Notes: generated from the sequence alone by a model not told the origin. Shown: positions 6,775 to 14,155, numbered from the stretch's first letter. The stretch is 17,134 nt of DNA from Deltaproteobacteria bacterium (GCA_003647375.1 QMMS01000066.1:1-17134), one strand, 5' to 3'. A program made the numbers and translations.

Positions 6775-8166
6775 CTAGGTTCTGTAAATCTCTGCCTTGA
6801 TCCCGTATCGTTTAATGATCTGCTGAAGTGCCTGACGCTCCATCCCGCACTGTCTGGCCGACCGTGTGACATTACCCTTGTTCAAGGAAAGAAGATCTCC
6901 GATATAGGTGTGATTGAACGCTTTGAGGGTTTGCTCTTTAGCCTGCCGGTACGGCGCATCCTTGTATGCTGCTCTGTATGTCATGGACTTTCGATTATTT
7001 TCGCTCAAACCGACATCATGGGGCATGATTTCATCTGATGACGAAAAAAGTATGCCCCGCATGATCAGGTTCTCCATTTCCCTGACATTTCCTTCCCAAC
7101 TCATATTCGTAAAGGTTCTGACCAGTTCGCCGGAAAGTCGTTTCAAGGGTTTGTCCATTTCTTCACAATGCTTCTCCAACAAGTGGTTGGCAATCAGCGG
7201 AATATCTTCGGGATGCTCCTTGAGGGCAGGCAGTTTGACGGGCAGCACGTTCAGTCGATAGAAAAAATCCTCCCTGAATTCACCTTTCTTGATCTTCTCT
7301 CTCAAGAGCTGATTGGTCGATGCAACGATGCGGACATCGATCTTTACCGCTTTTGTATCACCCAGCGGCTTGACCTCTTTTTCCTGCAGCACCCTCAGCA
7401 ACTTGGTCTGAATCGCAGGGTTCACGTCTCCTATTTCATCCAGGAATATGGTTCCGGTGTGGGCTTCCTGGAACAAACCGGTTCTGTCCTGCGTCGCATG
7501 GGTGAACGCACCCTTTTTATACCCGAAAAGTTCACTTTCTAAAATATTTTCAGGAATGGTAGGACAGTTCACCGCTATAAACGGCCGTTTTCGGCGATTA
7601 CTCAGGGAATGTACAGCCCTTGCCGTCAGGTCTTTGCCGCTCCCCGAGGGACCGGTGATCAGCACCGTGAGGTTGGTGGCGGCTACCATCTGAATGGTTT
7701 CATACAACCGCTGCATGCTGCGGCTTTTTCCAACCAGATTGTGAAATGTTGATTCACCGCTGCAAGCCCTCTGGAGACGGGTGTTTTCCCGGATCAGTTC
7801 ACCTCTTTCCAAAGCCTTTTTCAGGCGCATAATCAATGCCTCATGCTCAAAAGGTTTGGTGATGAAATCGTATGCCCCTTGCTTCATGGCTTCCACGGCC
7901 ATCTCAACATGACCGTAGGCCGTCATCATTATCACGGTCAGGTCTGGAATATCTTTTTTAACGATTTCCAGCAGTTCCAAACCACTCATCACCGGCATTT
8001 TGATGTCCGCCAAAAGCAGGTCATAGGACGTTTGAGACAACATCTGAATCGCTGCCTGGGCTGATGGCGTGGTATCGATACGGCAATCCAGTTCAGACCC
8101 CAGACTCCTCTTCAAGAGATGGAGCATATCGGGTTCATCGTCGACGACTAATATTTTGCATGGCAT
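6775..8166 (-). CDS. Sigma-54-dependent response regulator (NtrC family)
   Basis: A 463-residue two-component activator that would remodel sigma-54 RNA polymerase at -24/-12 promoters. Receiver domain (1-120): acidic pair in VVDDEPD, phospho-acceptor Asp54 in LLADIKMPVMSG, Thr82, and Lys104 in ITKPFE. AAA+ domain (about 142-375): Walker A GPSGSGKD (172-179), the sigma-54-contacting loop reading GAFTHA (219-224) rather than the canonical GAFTGA, Walker B GTIFLDEIGD (238-247), and REDFFYRL (298-305) with the arginine finger region. The C-terminal Fis-type helix-turn-helix is at about 430-453 (NKGNVTRSARQCGMERQALQQIIKR). An AAGGAG site lies 8 bases before the ATG and 20 bp after the kinase stop, so it is the last gene of the permease, membrane protein, kinase, regulator operon. 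Plausible targets are the -24/-12 elements at 14127-14143 and 14528-14543. Confidence 0.95.
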   Translation of the reverse strand: MPCKILVVDDEPDMLHLLKRSLGSELDCRIDTTPSAQAAIQMLSQTSYDLLLADIKMPVMSGLELLEIVKKDIPDLTVIMMTAYGHVEMAVEAMKQGAYDFITKPFEHEALIMRLKKALERGELIRENTRLQRACSGESTFHNLVGKSRSMQRLYETIQMVAATNLTVLITGPSGSGKDLTARAVHSLSNRRKRPFIAVNCPTIPENILESELFGYKKGAFTHATQDRTGLFQEAHTGTIFLDEIGDVNPAIQTKLLRVLQEKEVKPLGDTKAVKIDVRIVASTNQLLREKIKKGEFREDFFYRLNVLPVKLPALKEHPEDIPLIANHLLEKHCEEMDKPLKRLSGELVRTFTNMSWEGNVREMENLIMRGILFSSSDEIMPHDVGLSENNRKSMTYRAAYKDAPYRQAKEQTLKAFNHTYIGDLLSLNKGNVTRSARQCGMERQALQQIIKRYGIKAEIYRT

Positions 8167-8186
8167 GCGTTAATTCTCCTTGGGGT

Positions 8187-9680
8187 TCAGACAGCAGGAA
8201 GAGTCACCGTAAACGTCGTTCCAACACCTGTTTTGCTATCGACAAAAATATGGCCCCCATGGTTTTTTATGATCCCGTAGCTGACAGACAAGCCCAGCCC
8301 TGTACCCTCTCCCGTGGGTTTGGTGGTAAAGAAAGGGTCGAAAATATTTTTAAGATGTTTTTTCTCAATCCCATGACCATCGTCTTTCACTTTGACAATA
8401 AGATCGCCTGCCGGTTCGCTCAAATCCGTGGAAATCCATATGCGACCCTTTGTCCCGACAGCGTGTATGGCATTCACCACAAGGTTGATAAGAACCTGTT
8501 TGATTTTCTTCTCGTCCACCAGGAGCGGCTGTACACCCGGGTTGTATTCTTTTTCTATTACGATGTGTTCAATATCTGAGTGGTGCTGCACAAACGTGAG
8601 CACATCTTCGATGATCAGATGAATATCCAGCATCTCTTTTTGGGTCTCCGACTTCCTGGAAAAACTCAGCAAATCTTCAACAATGGTCTTACAACTCCTG
8701 ACGTGTTTCTCGATGGTTTTCAGATCGACATAACGCTCGGATGTATTTTTTTCGCCTCTCAACAGGAGTTGGGTATAGCCCAGAATGACGCCCAAGGGGT
8801 TGTTGATTTCATGCGCAACGCCGGATGACAACTCGCCGATAGATGCCAGCTTGTCAGCCTGGGCAAGCTGTTCTTCCATGAGCTTTCGCTGTTCGATATC
8901 CTTTATCAAAAAGTGAATGGTCTCGGACTCGTCATCGGATGTTTCAGCCATGCTCCCACTCAAAAGTATCCGTTTGACAGCGCCATCTGATGCGATAATC
9001 CCCAATTCAACAACGGAAATTGATCGTTCATTTTGGATGGATGCCATCACATCACGCCAGTTTTCAGGTTCGGCTATGAAGTCGCTGATATTTCTATTCT
9101 CAATTCCATCCGTTTCCCTGTCCAGCCCCAGTAGGTTGTATCCGGACGGATTTAGATTGACAATTTTTCCATTTTTTCCCGTCACCAGGATAATATCCTT
9201 GGATACCTCAAAAATCTTACGGTACTTGTACTCGGAGACTGAAAGAGCGTTGGTGCGTTTTTCAACCAGTTTTTCCAGGTTCTGGTTGAGAAACACCAGC
9301 TCCTTATGGGCCGATTGAAGGGCCTGCCTGTCCTTGCGGATAAGCTGGTATATCTTCCAGATTCGTTCGAAAAAAAGAGTGACGGCACCGACGACAATGA
9401 ACATGAATGTATTGATGGCGCCACTGAAAGGGCGGACGATATTCCAGAAAGGTTTCTGGTCGGCAATCAGGAGCAAATCTTTCAATATGTGCCCGGCTGA
9501 TCGGGATACAGCAAAACAGGAAAGTGCCAGGCATATCCACCAGAGATAGGTCCAGATAAGATTGTCGTTATCCTGTTTGCGCAGTTTAAACACAATCCGC
9601 AAAGAGAGAAAGGACAAAACAATCATCAGGAACGAACCGATAAGATCGACAATCAATATGGGGATTGAAGATATGATCAT
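8187..9680 (-). CDS. Membrane-bound sensor histidine kinase (PAS, HisKA, HATPase)
   Basis: A 497-residue kinase, partner of the adjacent NtrC-type regulator. The frame is open further upstream (to 9848), but the ATG at 9680 is the likely start. It overlaps the TGA of the preceding gene as ATGA, and the segment upstream reads as a shadow of that gene. The N-terminus has three predicted membrane helices (about 4-30, 42-62, 85-106); helix 2 ends in SRSAGHILK with His64. A coiled coil follows (about 115-150), then a PAS domain (about 150-265), HisKA with His290 in SSGVAHEINNPLG, and the HATPase: N-box in INLVVNAIHAV, G1 DDGHGI (433-438), FDPFFTTK and G2 GTGLGL (459-464). There is almost no periplasmic loop, so the signal is probably read in the membrane or through the neighbouring membrane protein. 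All catalytic boxes are intact. Confidence 0.93.
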   Translation of the reverse strand: MIISSIPILIVDLIGSFLMIVLSFLSLRIVFKLRKQDNDNLIWTYLWWICLALSCFAVSRSAGHILKDLLLIADQKPFWNIVRPFSGAINTFMFIVVGAVTLFFERIWKIYQLIRKDRQALQSAHKELVFLNQNLEKLVEKRTNALSVSEYKYRKIFEVSKDIILVTGKNGKIVNLNPSGYNLLGLDRETDGIENRNISDFIAEPENWRDVMASIQNERSISVVELGIIASDGAVKRILLSGSMAETSDDESETIHFLIKDIEQRKLMEEQLAQADKLASIGELSSGVAHEINNPLGVILGYTQLLLRGEKNTSERYVDLKTIEKHVRSCKTIVEDLLSFSRKSETQKEMLDIHLIIEDVLTFVQHHSDIEHIVIEKEYNPGVQPLLVDEKKIKQVLINLVVNAIHAVGTKGRIWISTDLSEPAGDLIVKVKDDGHGIEKKHLKNIFDPFFTTKPTGEGTGLGLSVSYGIIKNHGGHIFVDSKTGVGTTFTVTLPAV

Positions 9681-10165
9681 GATTCGGTTTTGACTCCTGC
9701 TGCGGTCCGAGTGTTCTTTAAAATGGTCTTCAAGCCGAAATAGAGAAAAAACATGGCGGGAACACAGAGTAAATGATCTAGCTTCATCAGATAATACAGG
9801 ATCGTAATACTGTCCTGCCCCTGGGAATTGTCGATCTTGATATGCCATAAATCGATCTTGGTGATCCCGAGAATGTCGAGGTACTCATCCAGGAAATGAA
9901 CTGCTGCTGCATCTATATTCCAGACAATGAACAACACCGCAGCAATTTGAATGTACCTCCAGCCTCTCTCCTTTGTGAGATTTCGCTGGCGTAACCAGAA
10001 TTCCAGACTCCACATGGAAATGATAAAAAAGATGTGGGCCATCTGGTGTACATAAAGGCCTTCCGGCTGCCCATGGGTCTGGGTGGCCAGAGCAGGGTCG
10101 GCAAAAACAAATAACCCTGCAATGCTGAAAGCAAAAAATGACAGTGCGGATCGCATGGGTATCAT
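9677..10165 (-). CDS. His-rich small membrane protein, likely accessory sensor subunit (162 aa)
   Basis: I do not recognise a named family. The N-terminus (1-28, ending ALA-TQ) looks like a cleavable signal peptide or first helix. It is followed by hydrophobic helices at about 38-58, 72-92 and 122-148. Histidines lie at or within helices: His31, His40, His44 (YVHQMAHIFFIISMW), His90 (AAAVHFLDE), His108 and His131 (KLDHLLC). This pattern could bind heme or a metal, but that is inference. Its ATG overlaps the TauE stop and its TGA overlaps the kinase ATG, both as ATGA, which implies translational coupling and a stoichiometric link to the kinase. An AGAAGG ribosome binding site lies 7 bases before the ATG. 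A Met at residue 4 is an alternative start. The tight coupling to a kinase with membrane helices but little periplasmic domain suggests a sensor partner. Confidence 0.85.
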   Translation of the reverse strand: MIPMRSALSFFAFSIAGLFVFADPALATQTHGQPEGLYVHQMAHIFFIISMWSLEFWLRQRNLTKERGWRYIQIAAVLFIVWNIDAAAVHFLDEYLDILGITKIDLWHIKIDNSQGQDSITILYYLMKLDHLLCVPAMFFLYFGLKTILKNTRTAAGVKTES

Positions 10166-10914
10166 AGCAAAGCCTTCTGCAGCAGTTTTAGAAAAAACAA
10201 CAATAGAAAAATACCGAAAATTTGGCGAACCGTCCTTCCTTTCAGCTTTTCGGACATGATCCGCGAGCCGATCTGTCCGCCTGCAAATGAAAAAAATGCA
10301 GCCGGCAGAATAAACTTCCAGTCGGTACTCGCCAGGGAGATGTGGGCGATAAAACCTGAAAAAGAGGAGAAAACTACAATGAAAATTGAGGTTGCAGCAG
10401 CCGATTTTGTCGGCATCTTCAACACATAGATGAGAAGCGGCACAATAAATACGCCACCGCCGATGCCCAGAAGGCCGGCCATCAAGCCGACCGTGATACC
10501 GATGACAGTGCCTCCAATCACCCTGCTCTTAACATTGGTTTCCAGCGCTCTCTCCACGACCTTTCCGGGAAAAAGCATTCGCATGGAAGCCAGAAGTATG
10601 ACCAGGGCCAGGATTCCCGAAAAAACCCTTATATCGATGAGACCCGTCAGCATAGCCCCAAACGGAGCGGCCAGTGTAGACGATATCAAAAGGGGAATGG
10701 CCGTTTTTATATCGATCATCTTCTTGCGATAGTAGGTTATGGCTGCGGAAAAAGCGGCAATCCCGTTTAAGAAAAGGGAGGCGGATACAGCGGTGGTTAA
10801 TGGAAATCCGAGCAATACAAACAGGGGTGAAAAAATGAGACCGCCCCCCAATCCGACCATGGTGAGGATCAAGGAGGAAAGGAAAATGATAACAAACAAA
10901 AGGGATGTCGACAT
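10162..10914 (-). CDS. TauE/SafE family anion permease (250 aa)
   Basis: An inner-membrane protein of the TauE/SafE (formerly DUF81) family, whose characterised members move sulfite, sulfoacetate, taurine-related or other small anions. It shows the two inverted-repeat signature loops, GLGGGLIFSPL (21-31) and GIGGGVFIVPL (150-160), and about eight hydrophobic helices; 250 residues is the normal family size. It is the first gene of the four-gene operon with the His-rich membrane protein, kinase and regulator. A permease translated together with a kinase may be a sensing partner (transporter-coupled sensor) as well as a transporter. No strong Shine-Dalgarno is visible before the ATG at 10914, but the family N-terminus agrees with this start. 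The substrate cannot be assigned; sulfite or another sulfur oxyanion is a guess from the neighbours. Confidence 0.92.
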   Translation of the reverse strand: MSTSLLFVIIFLSSLILTMVGLGGGLIFSPLFVLLGFPLTTAVSASLFLNGIAAFSAAITYYRKKMIDIKTAIPLLISSTLAAPFGAMLTGLIDIRVFSGILALVILLASMRMLFPGKVVERALETNVKSRVIGGTVIGITVGLMAGLLGIGGGVFIVPLLIYVLKMPTKSAAATSIFIVVFSSFSGFIAHISLASTDWKFILPAAFFSFAGGQIGSRIMSEKLKGRTVRQIFGIFLLLFFLKLLQKALL

Positions 10915-11040
10915 AGATTCTATGGTAGCGCCTGAAAAGGGTTAACTTGCAACTCAGTATTCAGTTTCATCAAAATCGATTTGGATTATCGAACCCAACA
11001 GGTTTCATATTTTAAGAATTCAAATGAATCAAATCCTTTG

Positions 11041-11064
11041 AAATTATTTCTAAATCCCATATTC
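11041..11064 (+). repeat. Degenerate relative of the recJ-flanking repeat
   Basis: TTCTAAATCCC (11048-11058) followed by atattc matches the core of the repeats at 1396 and 3261, within an AT-rich spacer rich in 'aaat' words between two minus-strand genes. The match is short, so this may be chance or composition. Confidence 0.35.
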
Positions 11065-11085
11065 TTATAATTTGAAACGCTCATC

Positions 11086-11673
11086 TTAGGTTAGAGATGA
11101 CCTCGCCTTAACCCGTTTGTAATACTTAGCCACCACAAACCATATCAGATATACCATCAGAAGGGATACAACAAACCAGAAAAGGGCCCCGACCATGACC
11201 GGTTCTGCGCTAAATTTCGAAAACCTGAAAACATATCCACGGCCGAATTTTTCGATCAATTTGTCTGTCCGGAATGCCTCATTCACATAGGCAGCCATGC
11301 ACAGAATGGGCAGGTAGGTGGTGAGAATACCTTTGAGCAATCCTTCGAAAAAGAAGTCGTAGTACACTTTGTTGAGCTTGGCCTTGTCTATATTTTTTGC
11401 AAGGGCTTTGCCTTTTTCCCGGTCTTCACAAGTCAGTGCTTCATTGCGAAGTTTGAACCAGTGGTTAAACTCTTTTTGCAGTGCCTGGTATCGTTTTGTG
11501 GTGTAAAATCTGTTGAATGTTTTTGTAAAACAAACCGTAAGCAAAACAAGGATCAAAACAATCAAAGCAGGACCCAACGGGATGAGCGGCGTGAGGATAC
11601 GATCCATCAGACCGACCAGATAACTTATACCCGTAGCGATTTTGATCCATAGTATGTCTAAAAATTTATCCAT
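11086..11673 (-). CDS. Three-helix membrane protein resembling the Oxa1/EMC3 (DUF106) insertase fold (195 aa)
   Basis: I cannot place this in a family by sequence alone. The layout is an amphipathic N-terminus (1-25), helix 1 (about 28-50), a charged, probably coiled-coil cytoplasmic stretch (about 55-105, KTFNRFYTTKRYQALQKEF onward), helix 2 (about 108-131) and helix 3 (about 158-183) with a basic tail. Helix, coiled coil, then two helices is the topology of the Oxa1/YidC/EMC3/DUF106 superfamily of membrane protein insertases, and the length fits the prokaryotic DUF106 members. No Shine-Dalgarno is visible before the ATG at 11673; Met23 at 11607 is an alternative. It lies between the two TauE/SafE operons, with a terminator upstream and 171 bp before the next permease. 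It could assist those permeases or be unrelated. Confidence 0.75.
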   Translation of the reverse strand: MDKFLDILWIKIATGISYLVGLMDRILTPLIPLGPALIVLILVLLTVCFTKTFNRFYTTKRYQALQKEFNHWFKLRNEALTCEDREKGKALAKNIDKAKLNKVYYDFFFEGLLKGILTTYLPILCMAAYVNEAFRTDKLIEKFGRGYVFRFSKFSAEPVMVGALFWFVVSLLMVYLIWFVVAKYYKRVKARSSLT

Positions 11674-11707
11674 AAATAAAATTGCTGCGCACTTTTATAT
11701 GCAGCTT

Positions 11708-11737
11708 CCGTCTCCGCCCTTCGGGCTACACCGAGAC
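11708..11737. repeat. REP-like hairpin related to the 6116 block
   Basis: The outer arms gtctc (11710-11714) and gagac (11733-11737) enclose an inner gccc-ttc-gggc hairpin. The sequence ccgtctccgcccttcgggc resembles ccgtcttcgccttcggc near 6115-6131, allowing small indels. It lies in the 5' region of the three-helix membrane protein gene, in a GC-rich island within AT-rich sequence. Confidence 0.5.
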
Positions 11738-11771
11738 AAGTCGCCGCTATGCAACGCAGAACTGTTCAATA

Positions 11772-11806
11772 AAAAAGGGGGAAGGTGCTTTCCCTTCCCC
11801 CTTTTT
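11772..11806 (-). terminator. Rho-independent terminator after the TauE/periplasmic fusion gene
   Basis: The arms aaaaagggggaagg (11772-11785) and ccttcccccttttt (11793-11806) are perfect 14-bp complements around a 7-nt loop. The A- and T-tracts at the two ends let it work on either strand. It lies 15 bp beyond the stop of the minus-strand gene at 11822 and separates that operon from the downstream membrane protein gene. Confidence 0.88.
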
Positions 11807-11821
11807 ATCACATGTTATTCG

Positions 11822-13522
11822 TTATATCCAGATTTCAATCTTAAAGAACCTGAAAAACAGGAAGAACAGGGTAATGGCCAGAACGATCTTGAGTGTTTTT
11901 TCACTGAAGAGCTTCTGTGCCCGACTCCCCAGCATACCACCGGCAAACCCGCCGATGATAATAGCGATCATCAGCACCATGTCCGGAAGATAACCGGTCA
12001 TCAGGTACCCAATAAAAGCGCCGATACTGGAAAAACAGGTCCCTATAAGTGAAATCGGTACGGCAACATACATGGGCAGCGCCCCCAGTGTGGTCATGGC
12101 AGGAACGAGCAGAAAACCGCCGCCGATACCAAAAGATCTGGAAACCACACCGATGGCCAGGCCGAGAATCGCAAAGAGCAGTGGATTGATGGTGAACTCT
12201 TCACCCCAGAATTTGAACCGGTAGTCTGTGATACCGGTCTTGACCGGTTCGATTTTACCCATTTCAACGGATGTACCGTCGGTCTTGGCTTTGGCAACGG
12301 CATCGTTGAATTTCTTGACCATGGCCTTGATGTTTTTGCGTTTTTCCATAGCCTTGGGCATCAATTCCCTGATGGTCTGAACACCCATGATAACCACCAG
12401 AACCGCCAACCATTCCTTATAGGCTTTCATGGGCAGATAGGCTGAAACATATTTACCAAGCCAGATGGACCCGATGAAAATACCCACGCCAAAGGAAATG
12501 CCCACCGGCCAGGCCACACGTTTTTCCACGACCGCATAGCGATAGAAAGATCCCAGGGGTGAAAACAGGGTCAATGCCATGTTGGAAGGTTTCAACACGT
12601 TGGCGGCGTTTATGCCGACGGGTCCTGCTGTCTGAACGATCAGGATCTGGAAGGCCGCCATGAGCATGCCACCGGCCGCACCGATCATGGAAAAATAAGT
12701 GCCCACGAGAATCGCACCGAGGATGATCCAGAGGGGATTCATATAACGGAATCCTTTGCTGAGCCAGAAACCATTTTTGAGAACCTTGAAAGACCCGCTT
12801 TCGGCGCCGTTGACATAAACGTCAAATTCGGTGTTCGGAGGGGTGTGACGGTACGATTTATATGACACGTTGAATTTACCCGTGGCTTTGTCCAGATTGA
12901 CGGATGTGCCCTTGTCCCAGTATTTTCCGCTCTTGCCGAAATCGGTAATGACCGTTCGGGAGAAAATGGTCACATTTCCAACTTTACTGCTTTCTTTGAC
13001 AATAGTGTTGATGCCATAGTTGGATTCATTGGCATACCTGAGAAAATTCCATTGTGCCTCGCTCTTGATAGGCCCCATCATGCTTTTGGCCTGGGCATCG
13101 ACTTCATCAAACTTCTTTTTCAGGTAATACATGGTCGAGGAATACAGTCCTTTACCTTTGCCCATAAGAACGGATGGCCCACCGAAACGCTTTTTACCCT
13201 CATTCCCAAATGCCTCCGGATTGGTCGTCAACAAATAGTAAAGGGGTGGAATTTCAGTGTCGAGGTCAAATTTAGCTTTATCTGCGTCTTTTTTCAGCCG
13301 TTTGACCTCATGGACGCCATTTGTGTCCTTTGGGGCGAACAGGTCTTGCATGGCCACTACAATGTACAAGTCCGCACCCGGTTCAATCGTGCCTTCGATG
13401 GTAACCGTGTCACCGGCCTTGAACTCGCTGTCGGAAATGGTGGCTGTCGTTGCGCTGAAACCAGGTACGGACAGTGCAATTATCATTAAAAACAATGTGA
13501 TTGGAAAGATAATTTTTTTCAT
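11822..13522 (-). CDS. TauE/SafE-type permease with signal peptide and large periplasmic N-terminal domain (566 aa)
   Basis: The start is the ATG at 13522, with AGGAGG 7 bases upstream; the frame is open to 13609 but that extension has no merit. Residues 1-24 are a signal peptide (MKKIIFPITL, hydrophobic core, then FSA-TTA). Residues about 25-258 are a soluble extracytoplasmic domain beginning with a beta-rich, Ig-like segment (EFKAGDTVTIEGTIEPGADLYIVV). From about 262 the TauE/SafE membrane domain follows, with signature loops IGAAGGMLMA (280-289) and FGIGGGFLLVP (464-474). A charged cytoplasmic loop of about 60 residues (388-445) separates the two halves. Ordinary TauE/SafE proteins are about 250 residues, so this one doubles the size by adding a likely substrate-binding or partner-binding domain. 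The four-helix protein gene lies 118 bp upstream on the same strand, and a strong terminator follows. Sulfur-anion transport is inferred, not shown. Confidence 0.92.
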   Translation of the reverse strand: MKKIIFPITLFLMIIALSVPGFSATTATISDSEFKAGDTVTIEGTIEPGADLYIVVAMQDLFAPKDTNGVHEVKRLKKDADKAKFDLDTEIPPLYYLLTTNPEAFGNEGKKRFGGPSVLMGKGKGLYSSTMYYLKKKFDEVDAQAKSMMGPIKSEAQWNFLRYANESNYGINTIVKESSKVGNVTIFSRTVITDFGKSGKYWDKGTSVNLDKATGKFNVSYKSYRHTPPNTEFDVYVNGAESGSFKVLKNGFWLSKGFRYMNPLWIILGAILVGTYFSMIGAAGGMLMAAFQILIVQTAGPVGINAANVLKPSNMALTLFSPLGSFYRYAVVEKRVAWPVGISFGVGIFIGSIWLGKYVSAYLPMKAYKEWLAVLVVIMGVQTIRELMPKAMEKRKNIKAMVKKFNDAVAKAKTDGTSVEMGKIEPVKTGITDYRFKFWGEEFTINPLLFAILGLAIGVVSRSFGIGGGFLLVPAMTTLGALPMYVAVPISLIGTCFSSIGAFIGYLMTGYLPDMVLMIAIIIGGFAGGMLGSRAQKLFSEKTLKIVLAITLFFLFFRFFKIEIWI

Positions 13523-13640
13523 TAAGATCCTCCTACTAAATGGGTTGTTGAAGTCATATGAAATTAAAACTGATAAAAATGTGAATGTCCTCCCCTCCTT
13601 TCGGTACACATAATTTAAAGGTGCAATCTAAACCTTATAT

Positions 13641-14069
13641 CTATTTTTTCAGGTTGAAATACTTTATGGCCAGCATACCGCCGAGCCCGCTGGTTACAAT
13701 TCCCACAAAAAGCAGCGTAGCCAATTCTTGCATACTAATGAGAAAAACACCGGCGCCACGAAAATACATGATATTCAAAAATGCGGCTGTAGCAAGGACC
13801 ATGGCCACCCCCGATCCGATGGATATCACCCGCTTGTATTTGAAGCTATCTCGGGTTTTCTCGAGTACCATGTAGCCGGTAAGGGCTGTGTTGAATCCGA
13901 TAATGACCGGCAGAATATTTCCGACGCCGGCACTCAGCGTCATGCCGGAAAGAAACAGTACCAGAATAACCGCCCCTATCGATCCGGCCAGGATGCTGAA
14001 GAAAACCTTGCCAAACCGCGTGGAAACGATTTTCATGATTTGATCGATATAATAATTGACATTGAACAT
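13641..14069 (-). CDS. Four-helix membrane protein upstream of the TauE fusion (142 aa)
   Basis: I do not recognise a named family. Four hydrophobic helices are clear at about 22-44, 50-70, 80-102 and 114-136, with short basic loops (EKTRDSFKYKR at 70-80, NLKK at the end). There is no soluble domain, no cysteine and few charged residues in the helices. It is the first gene after the sigma-54-type promoter at 14127-14143 and is followed 118 bp later by the TauE/periplasmic fusion, so it is probably a small subunit or partner of that transporter. The ribosome binding site before the ATG at 14069 is weak. A 14-bp perfect palindrome lies 13 bases upstream of the ATG. Function is unknown. Confidence 0.85.
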   Translation of the reverse strand: MFNVNYYIDQIMKIVSTRFGKVFFSILAGSIGAVILVLFLSGMTLSAGVGNILPVIIGFNTALTGYMVLEKTRDSFKYKRVISIGSGVAMVLATAAFLNIMYFRGAGVFLISMQELATLLFVGIVTSGLGGMLAIKYFNLKK

Positions 14070-14081
14070 AAGAGCTTCTAG

Positions 14082-14095
14082 TCCTCAATTGAGGA
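14082..14095. promoter_or_regulatory. Perfect 14-bp palindrome in the leader of the four-helix/TauE operon
   Basis: The sequence tcctcaattgagga is a perfect palindrome 13 bases upstream of the ATG at 14069. If transcription begins near 14116 it lies in the untranslated leader, where it could be an operator or an mRNA hairpin covering GAGGA. Confidence 0.5.
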
Positions 14096-14126
14096 ATTAA
14101 AGTATACAGAACAATCTCATATCCGA

Positions 14127-14143
14127 AGCAAACTGTATGCCAC
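14127..14143 (-). promoter_or_regulatory. Sigma-54-type -24/-12 promoter facing the four-helix/TauE operon
   Basis: The minus strand reads GTGGCATACAGTTTGCT. It matches the consensus TGGCAC-N5-TTGCT at TGGCA and TTGCT, with the invariant GG (14141-14140) and GC (14129-14128) exactly 10 bases apart. The predicted start is near 14116, about 47 nt before the ATG at 14069. An NtrC-type activator is encoded at 6775-8166. Confidence 0.65.
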
Positions 14144-14155
14144 TACAGCTACTAT

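Noticed and set aside
9681..9848. 56-residue N-terminal extension of the histidine kinase
   Set aside because: It overlaps the coding end of the 162-residue membrane protein in another frame, has no hydrophobic or domain character, and the ATG at 9680 gives a classic ATGA overlap.
13523..13609. 29-residue extension of the TauE fusion
   Set aside because: It would bury the signal peptide behind a charged stretch. The ATG at 13522 has AGGAGG at good spacing and a normal signal peptide.
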